From a bacterium EF100-94H03 bin56 (GTDB lineage: Bacteria > Pseudomonadota > Alphaproteobacteria > SP197): a DNA stretch of 64,000 nt. Below, in pieces: positions 51,959 through 61,715 of this stretch (the stretch's first letter is position 1; every line of letters begins with the position of its first letter). Made by a program: the position numbers and the translations under genes. Under the pieces are notes generated by a model. The model was given only the letters and a program-made list of their open reading frames with translations, was not told the origin of the DNA and made no database searches. Location of the stretch: NCBI GenBank assembly GCA_002238685.1, contig MPMV01000001.1, positions 1 through 64,000 on the forward strand. The letters are read 5' to 3'.

Positions 51959-53608
51959 ATGGACGATTATTTCGATCTCGGCGCATTCCACATGCCGATC
52001 ACCACAACGTCACGGCAAGCGCAGACCTGGTTCGACCGCGGTCTTGCCTGGTGTTACGGCTTCAACCACGAAGAGGCGATCCATTGCTTCCGTCAGGCGC
52101 TTGAACACGACCCCGATTGCGCCATGGCGCACTGGGGTGTCGCCTTTGCCAGTGGTCCGAACTACAACAAGTTGTGGGTGGACTTCGGTGACGCCGAACG
52201 CGAGGAATGCCTGGCCCTGGCCCGTAAGGAGAGCCGGAAGGCCCTGGAATGTGCGGCCGGTGCGGGCGATGTCGAGAAGGGACTTGCCGCTGCGCTTGTG
52301 GCGCGGTTTCCCGATGATCCGGAAGATGACTGGCCGTCCTGGGACGATGCCTATGCGGCGGCCATGCGACAGGTCCATCGCCTGCATGCGGACCATCCGG
52401 ACGTCTGCACACTCTTTGCCGATGCCCTGATGAACCGGACTCCCTGGAAGCTCTGGGATCTCGAGACCGGCGAACCGCCGGCAGGATCGGACACCCTGGA
52501 AGCCATCGACGTGCTCGAGACGGCGCTGTCGGCGATTGACGGCGCCTGGCGTCATCCGGGGATCCTCCACATGCACATCCACGTCATGGAGATGTCGCCG
52601 CATCCGGAAAGGGCTCTCAAGACGTCGGATGCACTCCACGGTCTCGTTCCCGATTCAGGTCATCTCCACCACATGCCGACCCATATCGACGTGCTGTGCG
52701 GCGACTACCAGACCGTGGTGGAGCGCAACCATCGCGCAATAATCGCCAACCGCGTATTTGTCGAGCGCCGCGGCGTCTTCAATTTCTATTCGGGCTACCG
52801 CGCCCATGATTACCATTTCAAGGCCTATGGAGCGATGTTCCTGGGTCAGTTCCGCCCGGCCATCGAGGCGGCACAAGAGATGGTCTCGACCCTGCCTACG
52901 GAGCTTCTCGCTTCGGGCGATCCGCCCCTTGCCGACTGGCTGGAGGGATATGTTCCGGTGAGGCAGCACGTGCTCATTCGTTTCGGGCGCTGGCAGGACA
53001 TTCTTGACGACCCCCTACCTGACGATCCGGACCTCTACTGTGTCACCACCGCGACCTTGCACTACGCCCGCGGGGTGGCCTGTTCGGCCACAGGCCGTGT
53101 CGATGAAGCGGAGATCGAGCAGCAGCGGTTTCTCGAGGCGCGGGACCGGGTACCGGATACCCGCAAGCTGTTTCACAACTCGTGCCTGAGCATTCTCCAG
53201 GTGGCGGGCGAGATGCTCTCCGGTGAACTCGAGTACCGCAAGGGCAATGTCGATGCTGCCTTTGCCCACCTGAGGCAATCCGTCCTGCTTGACGACACTC
53301 TCGAATACGATGAACCGTGGGCATGGATGCAGCCCACCCGTCATGCCCTTGGAGCGTTGCTGCTTGAACAGGGCCAGGTGGACGAGGCCGAGGCGATCTA
53401 TCGCGCCGATCTCGGTTTCGATGACAGCCTGCGCCGGCCCTGCCAGCATCCCGACAACGTGTGGAGTCTGCACGGCCTCCACGAGTGCCTTTCACGCCGC
53501 GGCGAAACCATTGAACTCCGCCACGTCAGGAGACGTCTCGATCGCGCCATGGCCCGTGCCGACGTCGACATCAGGGCTTCCTGCTACTGCCGCCAGTCAG
53601 ATCCCTGA
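51959..53608 (+). CDS. Tetratricopeptide-repeat protein
   Basis: A 549-residue TPR-containing protein. The N-terminal repeat (TWFDRGLAWCYGFNHEEAIH then CFRQALEHDPDCAMAHWGVA) is the signature of a widespread family of TPR proteins (TTC38-like). Further repeats occur near residues 285, 370 and 450. His-rich segments (LHMHIHVMEMSPH, HLHHMPTHIDVLCGDY) near residues 200-240 are conserved in that family and may bind metal. ATG 51959 is chosen; GTG 51950 overlaps the MBL stop and is possible. Last gene of the cluster. Confidence 0.82.
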   Translation: MDDYFDLGAFHMPITTTSRQAQTWFDRGLAWCYGFNHEEAIHCFRQALEHDPDCAMAHWGVAFASGPNYNKLWVDFGDAEREECLALARKESRKALECAAGAGDVEKGLAAALVARFPDDPEDDWPSWDDAYAAAMRQVHRLHADHPDVCTLFADALMNRTPWKLWDLETGEPPAGSDTLEAIDVLETALSAIDGAWRHPGILHMHIHVMEMSPHPERALKTSDALHGLVPDSGHLHHMPTHIDVLCGDYQTVVERNHRAIIANRVFVERRGVFNFYSGYRAHDYHFKAYGAMFLGQFRPAIEAAQEMVSTLPTELLASGDPPLADWLEGYVPVRQHVLIRFGRWQDILDDPLPDDPDLYCVTTATLHYARGVACSATGRVDEAEIEQQRFLEARDRVPDTRKLFHNSCLSILQVAGEMLSGELEYRKGNVDAAFAHLRQSVLLDDTLEYDEPWAWMQPTRHALGALLLEQGQVDEAEAIYRADLGFDDSLRRPCQHPDNVWSLHGLHECLSRRGETIELRHVRRRLDRAMARADVDIRASCYCRQSDP

Positions 53609-53653
53609 ACCATGCCGTTCCGTCTTTCCTGACGTGACCGGGCAACATCGAAG

Positions 53654-54954
53654 TCAGATACGCGCCAGACGCCTTACCGAGGGCGTGACGGCCACGTTCC
53701 GGTTTGCGACGTAATCCTCGTGGTTCTTTTCGATGGCGCGCGGATCGTAGATGTAATTGACCAGCATGCCCGCTGACTGGGCGAAGCCATTCTCGGAGAC
53801 ATCGCCCTTCCAGTTGATCCTCGCCAGCCGGGCTCCGTTTCGAAGATGGAAACGGGCGACAGGATCATGCGGGAATTTTCCTTGCTTGACCTCCAGCAGA
53901 TAGAATGCGGCAAGACGAAGCAGGAGGGGTTTCAGGTCGGATTCATCATAATTCCAAGCGGGTGTGTCGAGCGCCTCCAGAAGGTTTCTTTCGGAATTTG
54001 TGATCAGTCCGGAGTCCGGTTCAGCCAGTAAATCTGACAGCCAACGCCGAAACAACGGTATTGGCGAGAGCGTGGCAAATGTCTTCAAGTTCGGGAATTC
54101 CCGCTGAAGCTCCAGAACAACCTGTTTGATCAGAAAGTTGCCAAAGGATATGCCCCTGAGACCATACTGGCAGTTGTTGATGGAGTAGAATGTTGCGGTA
54201 TCGGCCTTGTTTGTGCGTATGGTGGGGCGTTTGTGATCGATCAGCGGTCGAATGGAACTGGAAAGACCATCAACCAGCGCAACTTCAACAAATATCAGAG
54301 GATCATCAGGCAAAGCTGCATGAAAGAATGCAAAACATCTGCAGTCTTCTGCAAGCCTTCCCCGCAGGTCATGGTGTGCACGCTCTCGTACGAGATGATC
54401 TTCTCGAGGATGGATGCAGGAGTGTTCCAGTCTATACGCCGAAGCACCAGGAATCCCCTGTTGAACCACGATGAGAGCAGATGGGCGAGGTCATCGTCGA
54501 CCGGCGTCAGTTCAGGTGTTGAAGCGACGGACTTCAGGATGTCTTCTCTCATTGCGATCAGCATTCTGGTGCCGTCGGGGGCCATGTTGATTCGGCGGAA
54601 CAGTTCCTGTCGGGGAGGCTCGACCGCAGACTGCAGTGCAGCAAGACTCTCATCGTCGCCGGCCTTCTGGTACGTGCGTGCGCAAGCCAGAATCCTGGTA
54701 CGATCAACGTGAAAACTGGAGTGCAGTTCTCCAAAGAATTCGTGCTTCTGCGACTCATCCATGGTGGAGTAGGCTTCGACAATCAGACGTGCCAACGTGA
54801 CGCCCAGCGCCTCTCCACGAGACGAGAGAAGGTCGTGACAAAGGCGGGCCATTTCCGCCGGCGACGAAGTCCGGCTGGCTGCACGTCGGCGGATGAGCGC
54901 CAGGCCGGCATCAGCTACGGTGTCGAGAAAATGGTGAAGGCTTGTCGAGGCCAT
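53654..54954 (-). pseudogene. Malonyl-CoA decarboxylase interrupted by one frameshift
   Basis: Read leftward, the first part (ATG 54954) gives the helical N-domain and the start of the catalytic domain (FFGELHSSFHVDR, SWFNRGFLVLRRIDWNTPA, then ILEKIISYESVH). After about 54370 the homologous sequence continues in another frame (DLRGRLAEDCRCFAFFHAAL, PDDPLIFVEVALVDGL, FYSINNCQYGLRGISFGNFL, TLSPIPLFRRWL), ending at 53654 with HLRNGARLARINWKGD. One base seems lost at the join. The first frame stops at 54295. Together about 435 residues, normal for the family, which converts malonyl-CoA to acetyl-CoA. Confidence 0.85.
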
Positions 54955-55428
54955 GATCAAGCGCCCTCACACCCTTTGGACCCTGGTCCGGCACATGCAG
55001 TCAGCATGCCTGCTTGTCCGACGCGGACATTGTGTCCATTAAGTGATGACAATGTTACTGCCGGGTGGTGGTGACATCAATGATCGGTTCGCGTTTCCTG
55101 GAGGCGGGTGCGACAACGCTCGATGATCCGGGTGTGGCCTGTTTGTTGATTGAGAGCACGTCCGGTACTGTCGTTGCAGGAAGCAACCGGGAGTTGTCTG
55201 GAGAGAAGGAATGGAGGCGGCCCAACCAGCCTTGTCCGTCATTGCCGGCGTAGAGGCAAGCCATCTCCATGTTTCATCCGGTCGATGTCGAGACCGGCCT
55301 GGTCGTGTCGTCCGGATCTTCCTCAAGGAGTGGCGGGAGCGCCGATTGCCAGGCACCACCCGCACCGGCATCAGAGAGACCGATGCGGGTCATGCTGCCC
55401 GACTGTTGCCGCAACCGCCGATAGTATC
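54955..55428. other. Gene-free stretch between malonyl-CoA decarboxylase and the antiporter
   Basis: About 470 bases with only short frames and no recognised domain. It should hold the promoters of the two divergent genes on either side. No strong -35/-10 pair or operator was found. Confidence 0.4.
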
Positions 55429-57066
55429 GTGGACTTCGGGCTGATCGCCATTGCGTTCGGAGATGTGGCATGGATTGCCATTGCGTTCGTGCTGGGCCTG
55501 CTCTCGCGAACCGTCGGGCTGCCGCCCCTGGTCGGTTTCCTTGTCGCGGGATTCCTGCTCAACCTGCAAGGAATAGCCGGTGGGGACATGCTGCGGAAAC
55601 TGTCGGACCTCGGTATTACCCTGTTGCTGTTCATCGTTGGCCTGAAGCTCAATCTTCGGATGTTTGCGCGACCGCAGGTATGGGCGGTTACCGGGCTGCA
55701 CATGACGATCATCGTGCCGCTGTTCGCAACCGCCATCTATGTCGTCGCCGCTCTCGGGGCGCCCTTCCTTTCCGGCCTCGATTTTGCCCGGTCCCTTCTG
55801 ATCGCCTTTGCCCTGAGCTTCTCGAGTACCGTATTCGTCGTGAAGGCGCTGGAAGACAGGGGCCAGACGGCAGCGCTTCACGGCCGGATCGCCATCGGAA
55901 TTCTCATCGTGCAGGACCTGGCTGCCGTTGTCTTTCTTGCCGTCTCGGCGGGGCAGTGGCCGACCTACTGGGCCCTGCTGGTCCTGCTCGTCTTTCCGCT
56001 TCGGCCACTGCTGACTCTCGTACTCCAGCGCGTCGGTCACGGAGAGCTCATGGTTCTCTATGGCTTCCTGCTTGCCCTGGGTGGTGCACAGTTGTTCGAG
56101 CTCGTCGGTCTCAAGGGCGACCTCGGCGCACTCGTGCTTGGCGTTCTCATTGCCAATCATGCCAAGGCCGACGAGATGGCGAAGACCATGCTCGGCTTCA
56201 AGGACTTTTTTCTGCTCGCCTTCTTTCTCTCCGTCGGCCTGTCGGGCCGGCTGACCCTGGAGACGCTCCTGATCGGCGCTGCGATCACGCCGTTCGTGCT
56301 GTTCAAGTCGGCCCTGTTCTTCGGCCTGCTGACCGCGTTCAGGCTCCAGGCCCGCACGTCGCTTCTGGCGACACTCAATCTCAGCAACTTCAGCGAATTC
56401 GGGCTCATAGTCGCGGCCATCGGGGTCGCGCATGGCTGGATCGACGCCAACTGGTTGATCGTGGTCGCGGTCGCGCTGGCCTTGTCCTGTGTCATCTCTT
56501 CCGGGCTCAACGTCGCCGGCGACCGCATCTACACGCGATACAGGGGCGTGTGGAAGCGCCTGCAACGATCCAACCTTGTTGTTGACGATCGGCCGCTCGA
56601 CATCGGCGCGGCGACAATTGCTGTCATTGGCATGGGCCGCGTTGGGTCGGCGGCATATGACACGATGCGTGAACTGCACGAAGAGTCCGTCGTCGGGGTG
56701 GACAGTGATCTGGCCACGGTCGAGCGCGAACGAACCAGAGGACGAAAGGTGTTGCTGGGCGATCCTGGTGACGCCGATTTCTGGGATCGCGTTCAGGCCA
56801 CCCACACACTTGAACTGGTCATGCTGGCCCTGCCGAACCTTGCCGCCAACCTCGCCGTGATCGACCAGCTCAAGGCCGGCTCATTTGGCGGCCGGGTCGC
56901 TGCCACGGCCAGGTTCCAGGATGAGATCGAGCCGCTCGAAGAGGCTGGCGCATCGACCGTCTTCAACGTCTACGCGGAGGCGGGTTCGGGATTCGCCGCA
57001 CATGTGGCCGGGCTCATGCCGGCAATCTCCCCGACCCGAACCGACGACTCGCGAACGTCAACCTGA
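55429..57066 (+). CDS. CPA2-family cation:proton antiporter with a TrkA-N domain
   Basis: A 545-residue protein. Residues 1-375 hold about 12 membrane helices of the Na+/H+ exchanger fold (GLPPLVGFLVAGFLL, LLLFIVGLKLNLRMF, ALSFSSTVFVVKALEDRG, GILIVQDLAAVVFL with the transport Gln-Asp, LNLSNFSEFGLIVAAIG). Residues 395-520 form a TrkA-N/RCK nucleotide-binding domain (AVIGMGRVGSAAYDTMREL, VGVDSD). This fits YbaL/KefB-like potassium or proton exchangers. The GTG start at 55429 (MDFGLIAIAF) gives the family N-terminus, although the upstream ribosome site is weak; a longer frame is non-homologous. Confidence 0.87.
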   Translation: MDFGLIAIAFGDVAWIAIAFVLGLLSRTVGLPPLVGFLVAGFLLNLQGIAGGDMLRKLSDLGITLLLFIVGLKLNLRMFARPQVWAVTGLHMTIIVPLFATAIYVVAALGAPFLSGLDFARSLLIAFALSFSSTVFVVKALEDRGQTAALHGRIAIGILIVQDLAAVVFLAVSAGQWPTYWALLVLLVFPLRPLLTLVLQRVGHGELMVLYGFLLALGGAQLFELVGLKGDLGALVLGVLIANHAKADEMAKTMLGFKDFFLLAFFLSVGLSGRLTLETLLIGAAITPFVLFKSALFFGLLTAFRLQARTSLLATLNLSNFSEFGLIVAAIGVAHGWIDANWLIVVAVALALSCVISSGLNVAGDRIYTRYRGVWKRLQRSNLVVDDRPLDIGAATIAVIGMGRVGSAAYDTMRELHEESVVGVDSDLATVERERTRGRKVLLGDPGDADFWDRVQATHTLELVMLALPNLAANLAVIDQLKAGSFGGRVAATARFQDEIEPLEEAGASTVFNVYAEAGSGFAAHVAGLMPAISPTRTDDSRTST

Positions 57067-57112
57067 GTCGACACTGCGGGCGCTGAGGCGAAAGCCATAC
57101 AGATCTGCCGCA

Positions 57113-57729
57113 TTACGCCCGTACTTCGCGGATGACAACCGGACCGCCGGCGAACGAGGTACTGCCAACCGTCACAGGGAAGTCGTCGGAATTTGTGAAT
57201 GTGATGTTGCGCCCGGTGTGCGTGGACGCTTGATTCAACGGCAAGGAGAGATATCGACTGTACCAAATGCGCTCTCCATTTGAGATTGCCAGCCCCTGTT
57301 GATGCACTTCCGGCAAGACCTGGGTGTATCGGATGCCTTACACGTCGCTAATCTGTTCAATTCGTGTATGGAGGCAGCATCATATTCGGCGCACGCCCGG
57401 TAAGAGGAGAACGTGTTTGAGTAACAGGGACTGGGATGAACAGTAGGTATCGGCCGAAACTTGCGTGACTCGACAACCTCTCTTTGGAAAAAATGGCCGT
57501 TTGTATCAAGAGTCCATGGCTCGAGAAACATCTTGTTTCTGCGATCAGGACCGTCGTATTGGGCTTGTAGATGTCCTCTTTGCTGGGGGAGCAACTTAGC
57601 GGTCGTTTCTACCAGCACACCTTTGTCAAACCACAGGCCTGCAATCATTGATCGCGAGGTTGCGGCGTTTGGGCCTGGGGCGCAGAGAAAATGAGGCCTC
57701 ACGCCGCGCCTGTCAGTCCGGCGCCTCAT
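57113..57729 (-). CDS. Unidentified low-GC reading frame(s), possibly a broken gene
   Basis: Two overlapping leftward frames look protein-like: one from about 57645 to 57235 (WFDKGVLVETTAKLL, NKMFLEPWTLDTNGHFF, HPSPCYSNTFSSYRACAEYD) and one from about 57316 to 57113 (ERIWYSRYLSLPLNQAS, NITFTNSDDFPVTVGS). They could be halves of one gene with a frameshift near 57300. Codon use lacks the usual third-position G/C preference, pointing to a foreign origin. I do not recognise the family. Confidence 0.3.
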
Positions 57730-57929
57730 CTAGTCCGAACTCGAGGAACGGAGTCCCTTGTCAATGCCTGCCACCGCTTGCTCGTCAAGGCCCGGCTCGT
57801 GGAGAGGGAAACCGAGGTTGAGCATGATCCAGAAGGAGTGCTACCGTTCGTGCACACCCGGGATGCACCCGAATGGCCTGGAACTCCTTGCCGCTGAATC
57901 AGGAGTATTGGCTTAACTTCCGGTGACGC

Positions 57930-58650
57930 ATGCAGAAACAGACGATCTACAAGGACCTTGCCCGCTACTATGATGATTTACTCGTGGAAGGACTACGAGA
58001 AGGAAGCTGTGGCGATCAGGCGGCTGATTGCAAGATATCAAGAGTCAGAAGACAAAGAGCTTCTTGAGGTTGCCTGTGGGACGGGCAAGCATGCTCAATA
58101 TCTGAAAAGTGATTTCGATGTCCTGGCAACCGATGTCAACGCCGAAATGCTCGAAGTGGCACGAAGGAACATCGGCGGTGTTGTCTTCAAGCAAGCCGAC
58201 ATGGTGAGCCTGAACTTGGGCAAGGATTTTGACGTGATCATTTGCCTTTTCAGTGCCATCGGTTATGTCAGGACATACTCCAATCTGAAAAAGACACTTG
58301 CAAACTTTGCGAGCCACCTGAAAGAGGGTGGCGTTGTCATCGTTGAGCCATGGTTCACCAGATCGGCATACGAAACCGGTTGGCCGCACCTTTCGACTTG
58401 TGGAGATGAGAATATCAAGATCGCTCGCGCGTGTGTCTCGAGGGCACGCAGGAGTGTTTCTATCATGGACATGCACTATCTCATTGCAGAAAAAGACAAG
58501 GATGTGAAGCACATTGTCGACCGCCATGAGCTCGGCATGTTTGAGCCCGGAAAATTTCTTCAGTTCATGGCTGCCGCAGGGCTCAAGGCGAAATTCCTGA
58601 AGAACGGTCTGATGAAAGGTCGTGGAATCTATGTTGGCGTAAAGGTGTAG
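57930..58650 (+). pseudogene. Class I SAM-dependent methyltransferase with an N-terminal frameshift
   Basis: From ATG 57930 the frame reads QKQTIYKDLARYYD and then breaks; the homologous continuation IYSWKDYEKEAVAIRRLI is in another frame, joined by a one-base shift near 57975. The rest is a complete methyltransferase: LLEVACGTGKHAQYL (SAM motif I), DVLATDVNAEML, FDVIICLFSAIGYV and EGGVVIVEPW. It resembles small-molecule N-methyltransferases of the dTDP-aminosugar type. Translation could still start at ATG 57970 or 57973, so a shortened product is possible. Base composition is lower in G+C than the surroundings. Confidence 0.75.
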
Positions 58651-58660
58651 CTCTTGTCGC

Positions 58661-58768
58661 TTTGCCGTTACCACGGCGCGGGGTACGAATCCTGATACAG
58701 AAGCCCTTGAGTGCCTTGTCGCGGATGTCACAGGTTTTCCTGCGTGGTGCGAGGCGATTGACCGCCAT
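58661..58768 (-). pseudogene. Stub of a tyrosine-integrase N-terminal (arm-type) domain
   Basis: Read leftward from ATG 58768, after a good ribosome site (AAAGGGAGAG), the frame gives APRRKTCDIRDKALKGFCIR, the typical start of the arm-type DNA-binding domain of phage/island integrases. Similarity ends after about 36 residues and no catalytic domain follows. It is therefore a truncated relic that marks a former mobile element beside the low-GC block. Confidence 0.6.
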
Positions 58769-58920
58769 GACTTTCTCTCCCTTTCCTGCTGAATCCGGGA
58801 CAGGGGAACATCTTGTTCCCATGTTTGAAGCATGAGATTGTGAGAGAGAAAGCAGCGATATTGTGGCTAGTTACATTTCTGTTCGGCACTGAAGGTGAGT
58901 GGCGGGTGTGGTGAGGCACG

Positions 58921-60054
58921 ATGGTTGAACGAACCGGCTGCGTGGTGATTGGCGCCGGACTGATGGGCCTGGCGGTCGCCCATGAACTTGGCCGGAGAGG
59001 GACGCCCTGCCGTGTGATCGAGCGGGGAAGGATCGCCTGCGGGACGACATCGACGACGTTCGCCTGGCTCAATGCCACCTCCAAGCTGGAAGAGGACTAC
59101 CATCGTCTCAACGTCGCCGGCATTGAGGGCCATCGTGGCTGGGTCACCCGCTGGGGGAGCGACGTGACCGGTCACCGGTGGCCGGGCTGCCTGATGTGGG
59201 CGCGCGCGGACACTGCCACCAGCCTGGATGATCTCGACCGGACCTTCGATCGTCTCTCGGACCTCGACTATCCCTGCCGCCGGGTCTGCGGGCGTGAACT
59301 GGCCGACCTGGAGCCGCGCATTGCCTTCGGTCACGGAGCCGAAGGACTGCTGATGCCCCTGGATGGCTGGCTCGATGCGTCACGTCTTGCCCGTCACCTC
59401 GCGGAAGGCATCGTGCGCCAGGGAGGCGACATCCACGAGGAGGTGCCGGTGACCGGCTTCCTGGGCAACGCTCCCGTTCTGGACGGGGTCGTGACCGCAA
59501 ATGGCCCGGTCCATGCCGACAGGATCGTCATTGCCGCCGGAACCGGAACGGGAGACCTCGCGGCGATGGCACTCGCGAGCCGATCGGCATTCCGGCCGGT
59601 GGGGAGTGATCCTGGCCTTCTGGCTGACATCGCCGAAGCAGATGCGTGGCTCAACCACGTCGTCTGTTTTCCCGAAGGTGAGGATGAACTGCACATGCGC
59701 CCCAATGAGGGCGGGAGGCTGCTGATGGGCGCGGATGGCGCGGACAGGATGCTGCCCGACGAGGTGCGGGCGAGGCGTCATCTTGCCGACAGGGTACAAC
59801 ACTATCTCGTCGGCCTCGATGCGGCTGACGTGATGACTCGTATGACTTCGAGGGTCGGACATCGACCGATGCCTGCAGACGGCCGCTCGATCGTCGGTCA
59901 CCTTCCCGGTTGTGACAATCTCTTCGTCGCTGTTACCCACAGCGGCATCACGCTGGCGCCGGCCGTTGGCGCCCTCGTCGCCGACGAGATCACCGGCAGC
60001 CCGGTGTCACCCCTGTTGCAGGAGTTCCGGCCCGACCGGTTTGCCTGGACATGA
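58921..60054 (+). CDS. FAD-dependent oxidoreductase (DadA/glycine-oxidase type)
   Basis: A 377-residue DAO-family protein. GCVVIGAGLMGLAVAHELGR (residues 6-25) is the FAD-binding motif, RIACGTTSTTFAWLN follows, RIVIAAGTGTGDLAAM is the second FAD contact, and the C-terminal region has GHRPMPADGRSIVGHLPG and VTHSGITLAPAVG as in D-amino-acid dehydrogenases and sarcosine-oxidase relatives. Likely oxidises a secondary amine or amino acid. It converges with an ABC importer that may supply its substrate. Confidence 0.88.
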   Translation: MVERTGCVVIGAGLMGLAVAHELGRRGTPCRVIERGRIACGTTSTTFAWLNATSKLEEDYHRLNVAGIEGHRGWVTRWGSDVTGHRWPGCLMWARADTATSLDDLDRTFDRLSDLDYPCRRVCGRELADLEPRIAFGHGAEGLLMPLDGWLDASRLARHLAEGIVRQGGDIHEEVPVTGFLGNAPVLDGVVTANGPVHADRIVIAAGTGTGDLAAMALASRSAFRPVGSDPGLLADIAEADAWLNHVVCFPEGEDELHMRPNEGGRLLMGADGADRMLPDEVRARRHLADRVQHYLVGLDAADVMTRMTSRVGHRPMPADGRSIVGHLPGCDNLFVAVTHSGITLAPAVGALVADEITGSPVSPLLQEFRPDRFAWT

Positions 60055-60057
60055 CAA

Positions 60058-60088
60058 GGGCCCTCCAGGCCGGAAGCCTGGAGGGCCC
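60058..60088. terminator. Strong bidirectional terminator hairpin
   Basis: A perfect 13-base stem (GGGCCCTCCAGGC, 60058-60070, against GCCTGGAGGGCCC, 60076-60088) closes a 5-base loop CGGAA. It lies between two convergent genes, three bases after one stop and 12 before the other, so it probably ends both transcripts. No long T run is present. Confidence 0.85.
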
Positions 60089-60100
60089 CTGGTCTTCGTG

Positions 60101-61642
60101 TCAGATCTTGTATCCGAGCGATCTCGCGCCGTCGATGAAGTTCCTGTACTGGACCTTCTGCTTGTCGAGGCCGAGTTTCTGGGCAATCTGCACCCATTCC
60201 TCGGCCGCCTCGTCGAGTGCCTGCTGCGAGGTCAGCTCACCGGAAATGGCCTTGGAGATGTTGCGTCCGAGGGCATCGGCGTACTCCGGCGCTCCTTCCC
60301 AGAAGAACTGCGGGTAGCCCACCTCGACATTGGCAAGGCCGGCATCGAGATGATTGCGGGCTCTCCCGAATGTCTGGAAGATTCCGTCGTTCGTCGGATA
60401 GATGTCGTTCGTCCCGCGCTGCGGATTGGGCTCGATGTACATCTGGGCCGCCGCATCGGTGTAGTGCGATGCGCCGAACGGATCGGACCCGCAGTAGGGA
60501 TCGGCAACGATCCTGTCGGAGTAGTCAGGATGCGACATGCGGTAGATGAAGTAGAAGGCCGCATCCTTGATGTCCTGGGGCAGGTTCGCCGGAATTGATG
60601 CCGTCCGGCACCACAGGCTGATCGCCCGGTGAACCACTTCGCCATCGTCATGGACCCAGCCCGGCACGACAGCCGCGCCCTGATCTTCAGCGCGTTCCAT
60701 GCCCTGCTGCTGGACGGTGAACTCGGCCAGATCGATCCACCACACCGACATCACGTCCGAACCCGACTGCCAGCGCTGGATGGTCGTTCCGATATCCATT
60801 GCTTCGGCGCCGGGAGGTCCGAACTTGATGATCTCCCGGTACATGTCGAGAGATTCGGCCGCCTTGCCCTGGTTGATGACCGGGTTCATGTTCTCATCGA
60901 AGTAGTTGACGCCGGCCGATGCGGCAATGTCCATCCAGAAGCCCCATCCGAAGTTTGGCGGATTGACCACCATCGATGTGCCGTAGATGCCTTGTGAACC
61001 CAGTTCCTCGGTCATGAACTGCGTGACATTGAGGAAGTCCGGCCATGTCTTGGGGACGTCGAGGTTGGTCTGGAAGCGCTTGGAGTACTTCGACTGCAGT
61101 TCTGCGTTCTCGAAGAAGCTCTTGCGATAGTGCAGGATGTGAATGTCGCCATCGAGCATCACGCCGTAGGTCTTGCCGGCCCACTTTGTATAGAACTCGC
61201 GGTAGGCGGGCATGACCCAGTCGAGATAGGCATCGCTGCCCTCGTACTGGGCGAAGTAGTCGTCCAGGGGTTCAAGCTGCCCGGTTTCGGCGAAGGCGCC
61301 AAAGAAGAGCGAAGGATACTGCACCCAGTCGAACCTTGGATTGCGTGACAGGAGCTGCGGCAGGATCTTGGCCACGGCGTCGCCACCATCGTAGTTCTCG
61401 CGCCCCTTGATGCCGACGCCGGCTTCATTCATCAGGTGCTCTGACAGCCACAGCGGCGCATGAAGCCAGTTCGAGTCCTGGAAGTAGGTCAGCTCGACAT
61501 CATTGAAGAGTTTTTTTCCGGGAGGAACGGACTGTGCGCCCCACGACAGCCTGCCGGGAAGCTGGAGACCGGCCGCGGCGCCAGCGCCGGCGGCTACGGA
61601 TTTCATGAACTTGCGTCGGGTCCATGCACTGAAAACACCCAT
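60101..61642 (-). CDS. ABC transporter extracellular solute-binding protein (sugar/polyol type)
   Basis: A 513-residue binding protein with a twin-arginine signal (WTRRKFMKSVAAGAGAAAGL). The mature part resembles family-1 solute-binding proteins: AKILPQLLSRNPRFDWVQYP, GVMLDGDIHILHYRKSFFEN, TWPDFLNVTQFMTEE, GIYGTSMVVNPPNFGWGFWM and SDVMSVWWIDLAEF. ATG 61642 has AAGGA eight bases upstream. It is the last gene of a leftward operon after two ATPases and a permease, and its own strong ribosome site fits higher expression. Confidence 0.88.
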   Translation of the reverse strand: MGVFSAWTRRKFMKSVAAGAGAAAGLQLPGRLSWGAQSVPPGKKLFNDVELTYFQDSNWLHAPLWLSEHLMNEAGVGIKGRENYDGGDAVAKILPQLLSRNPRFDWVQYPSLFFGAFAETGQLEPLDDYFAQYEGSDAYLDWVMPAYREFYTKWAGKTYGVMLDGDIHILHYRKSFFENAELQSKYSKRFQTNLDVPKTWPDFLNVTQFMTEELGSQGIYGTSMVVNPPNFGWGFWMDIAASAGVNYFDENMNPVINQGKAAESLDMYREIIKFGPPGAEAMDIGTTIQRWQSGSDVMSVWWIDLAEFTVQQQGMERAEDQGAAVVPGWVHDDGEVVHRAISLWCRTASIPANLPQDIKDAAFYFIYRMSHPDYSDRIVADPYCGSDPFGASHYTDAAAQMYIEPNPQRGTNDIYPTNDGIFQTFGRARNHLDAGLANVEVGYPQFFWEGAPEYADALGRNISKAISGELTSQQALDEAAEEWVQIAQKLGLDKQKVQYRNFIDGARSLGYKI

Positions 61643-61715
61643 GGGATTGTTCCTTTCTCCTGGTCAAAGTCGGGACAGGAGACTTCCTGCCCCGGATGAT
61701 GGGCACGTGCAACCG

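Noticed and set aside
55150-55428. Upstream extension of the CPA2 antiporter
   Set aside because: Charged, low-complexity sequence with no membrane helix; the family starts at the GTG at 55429.
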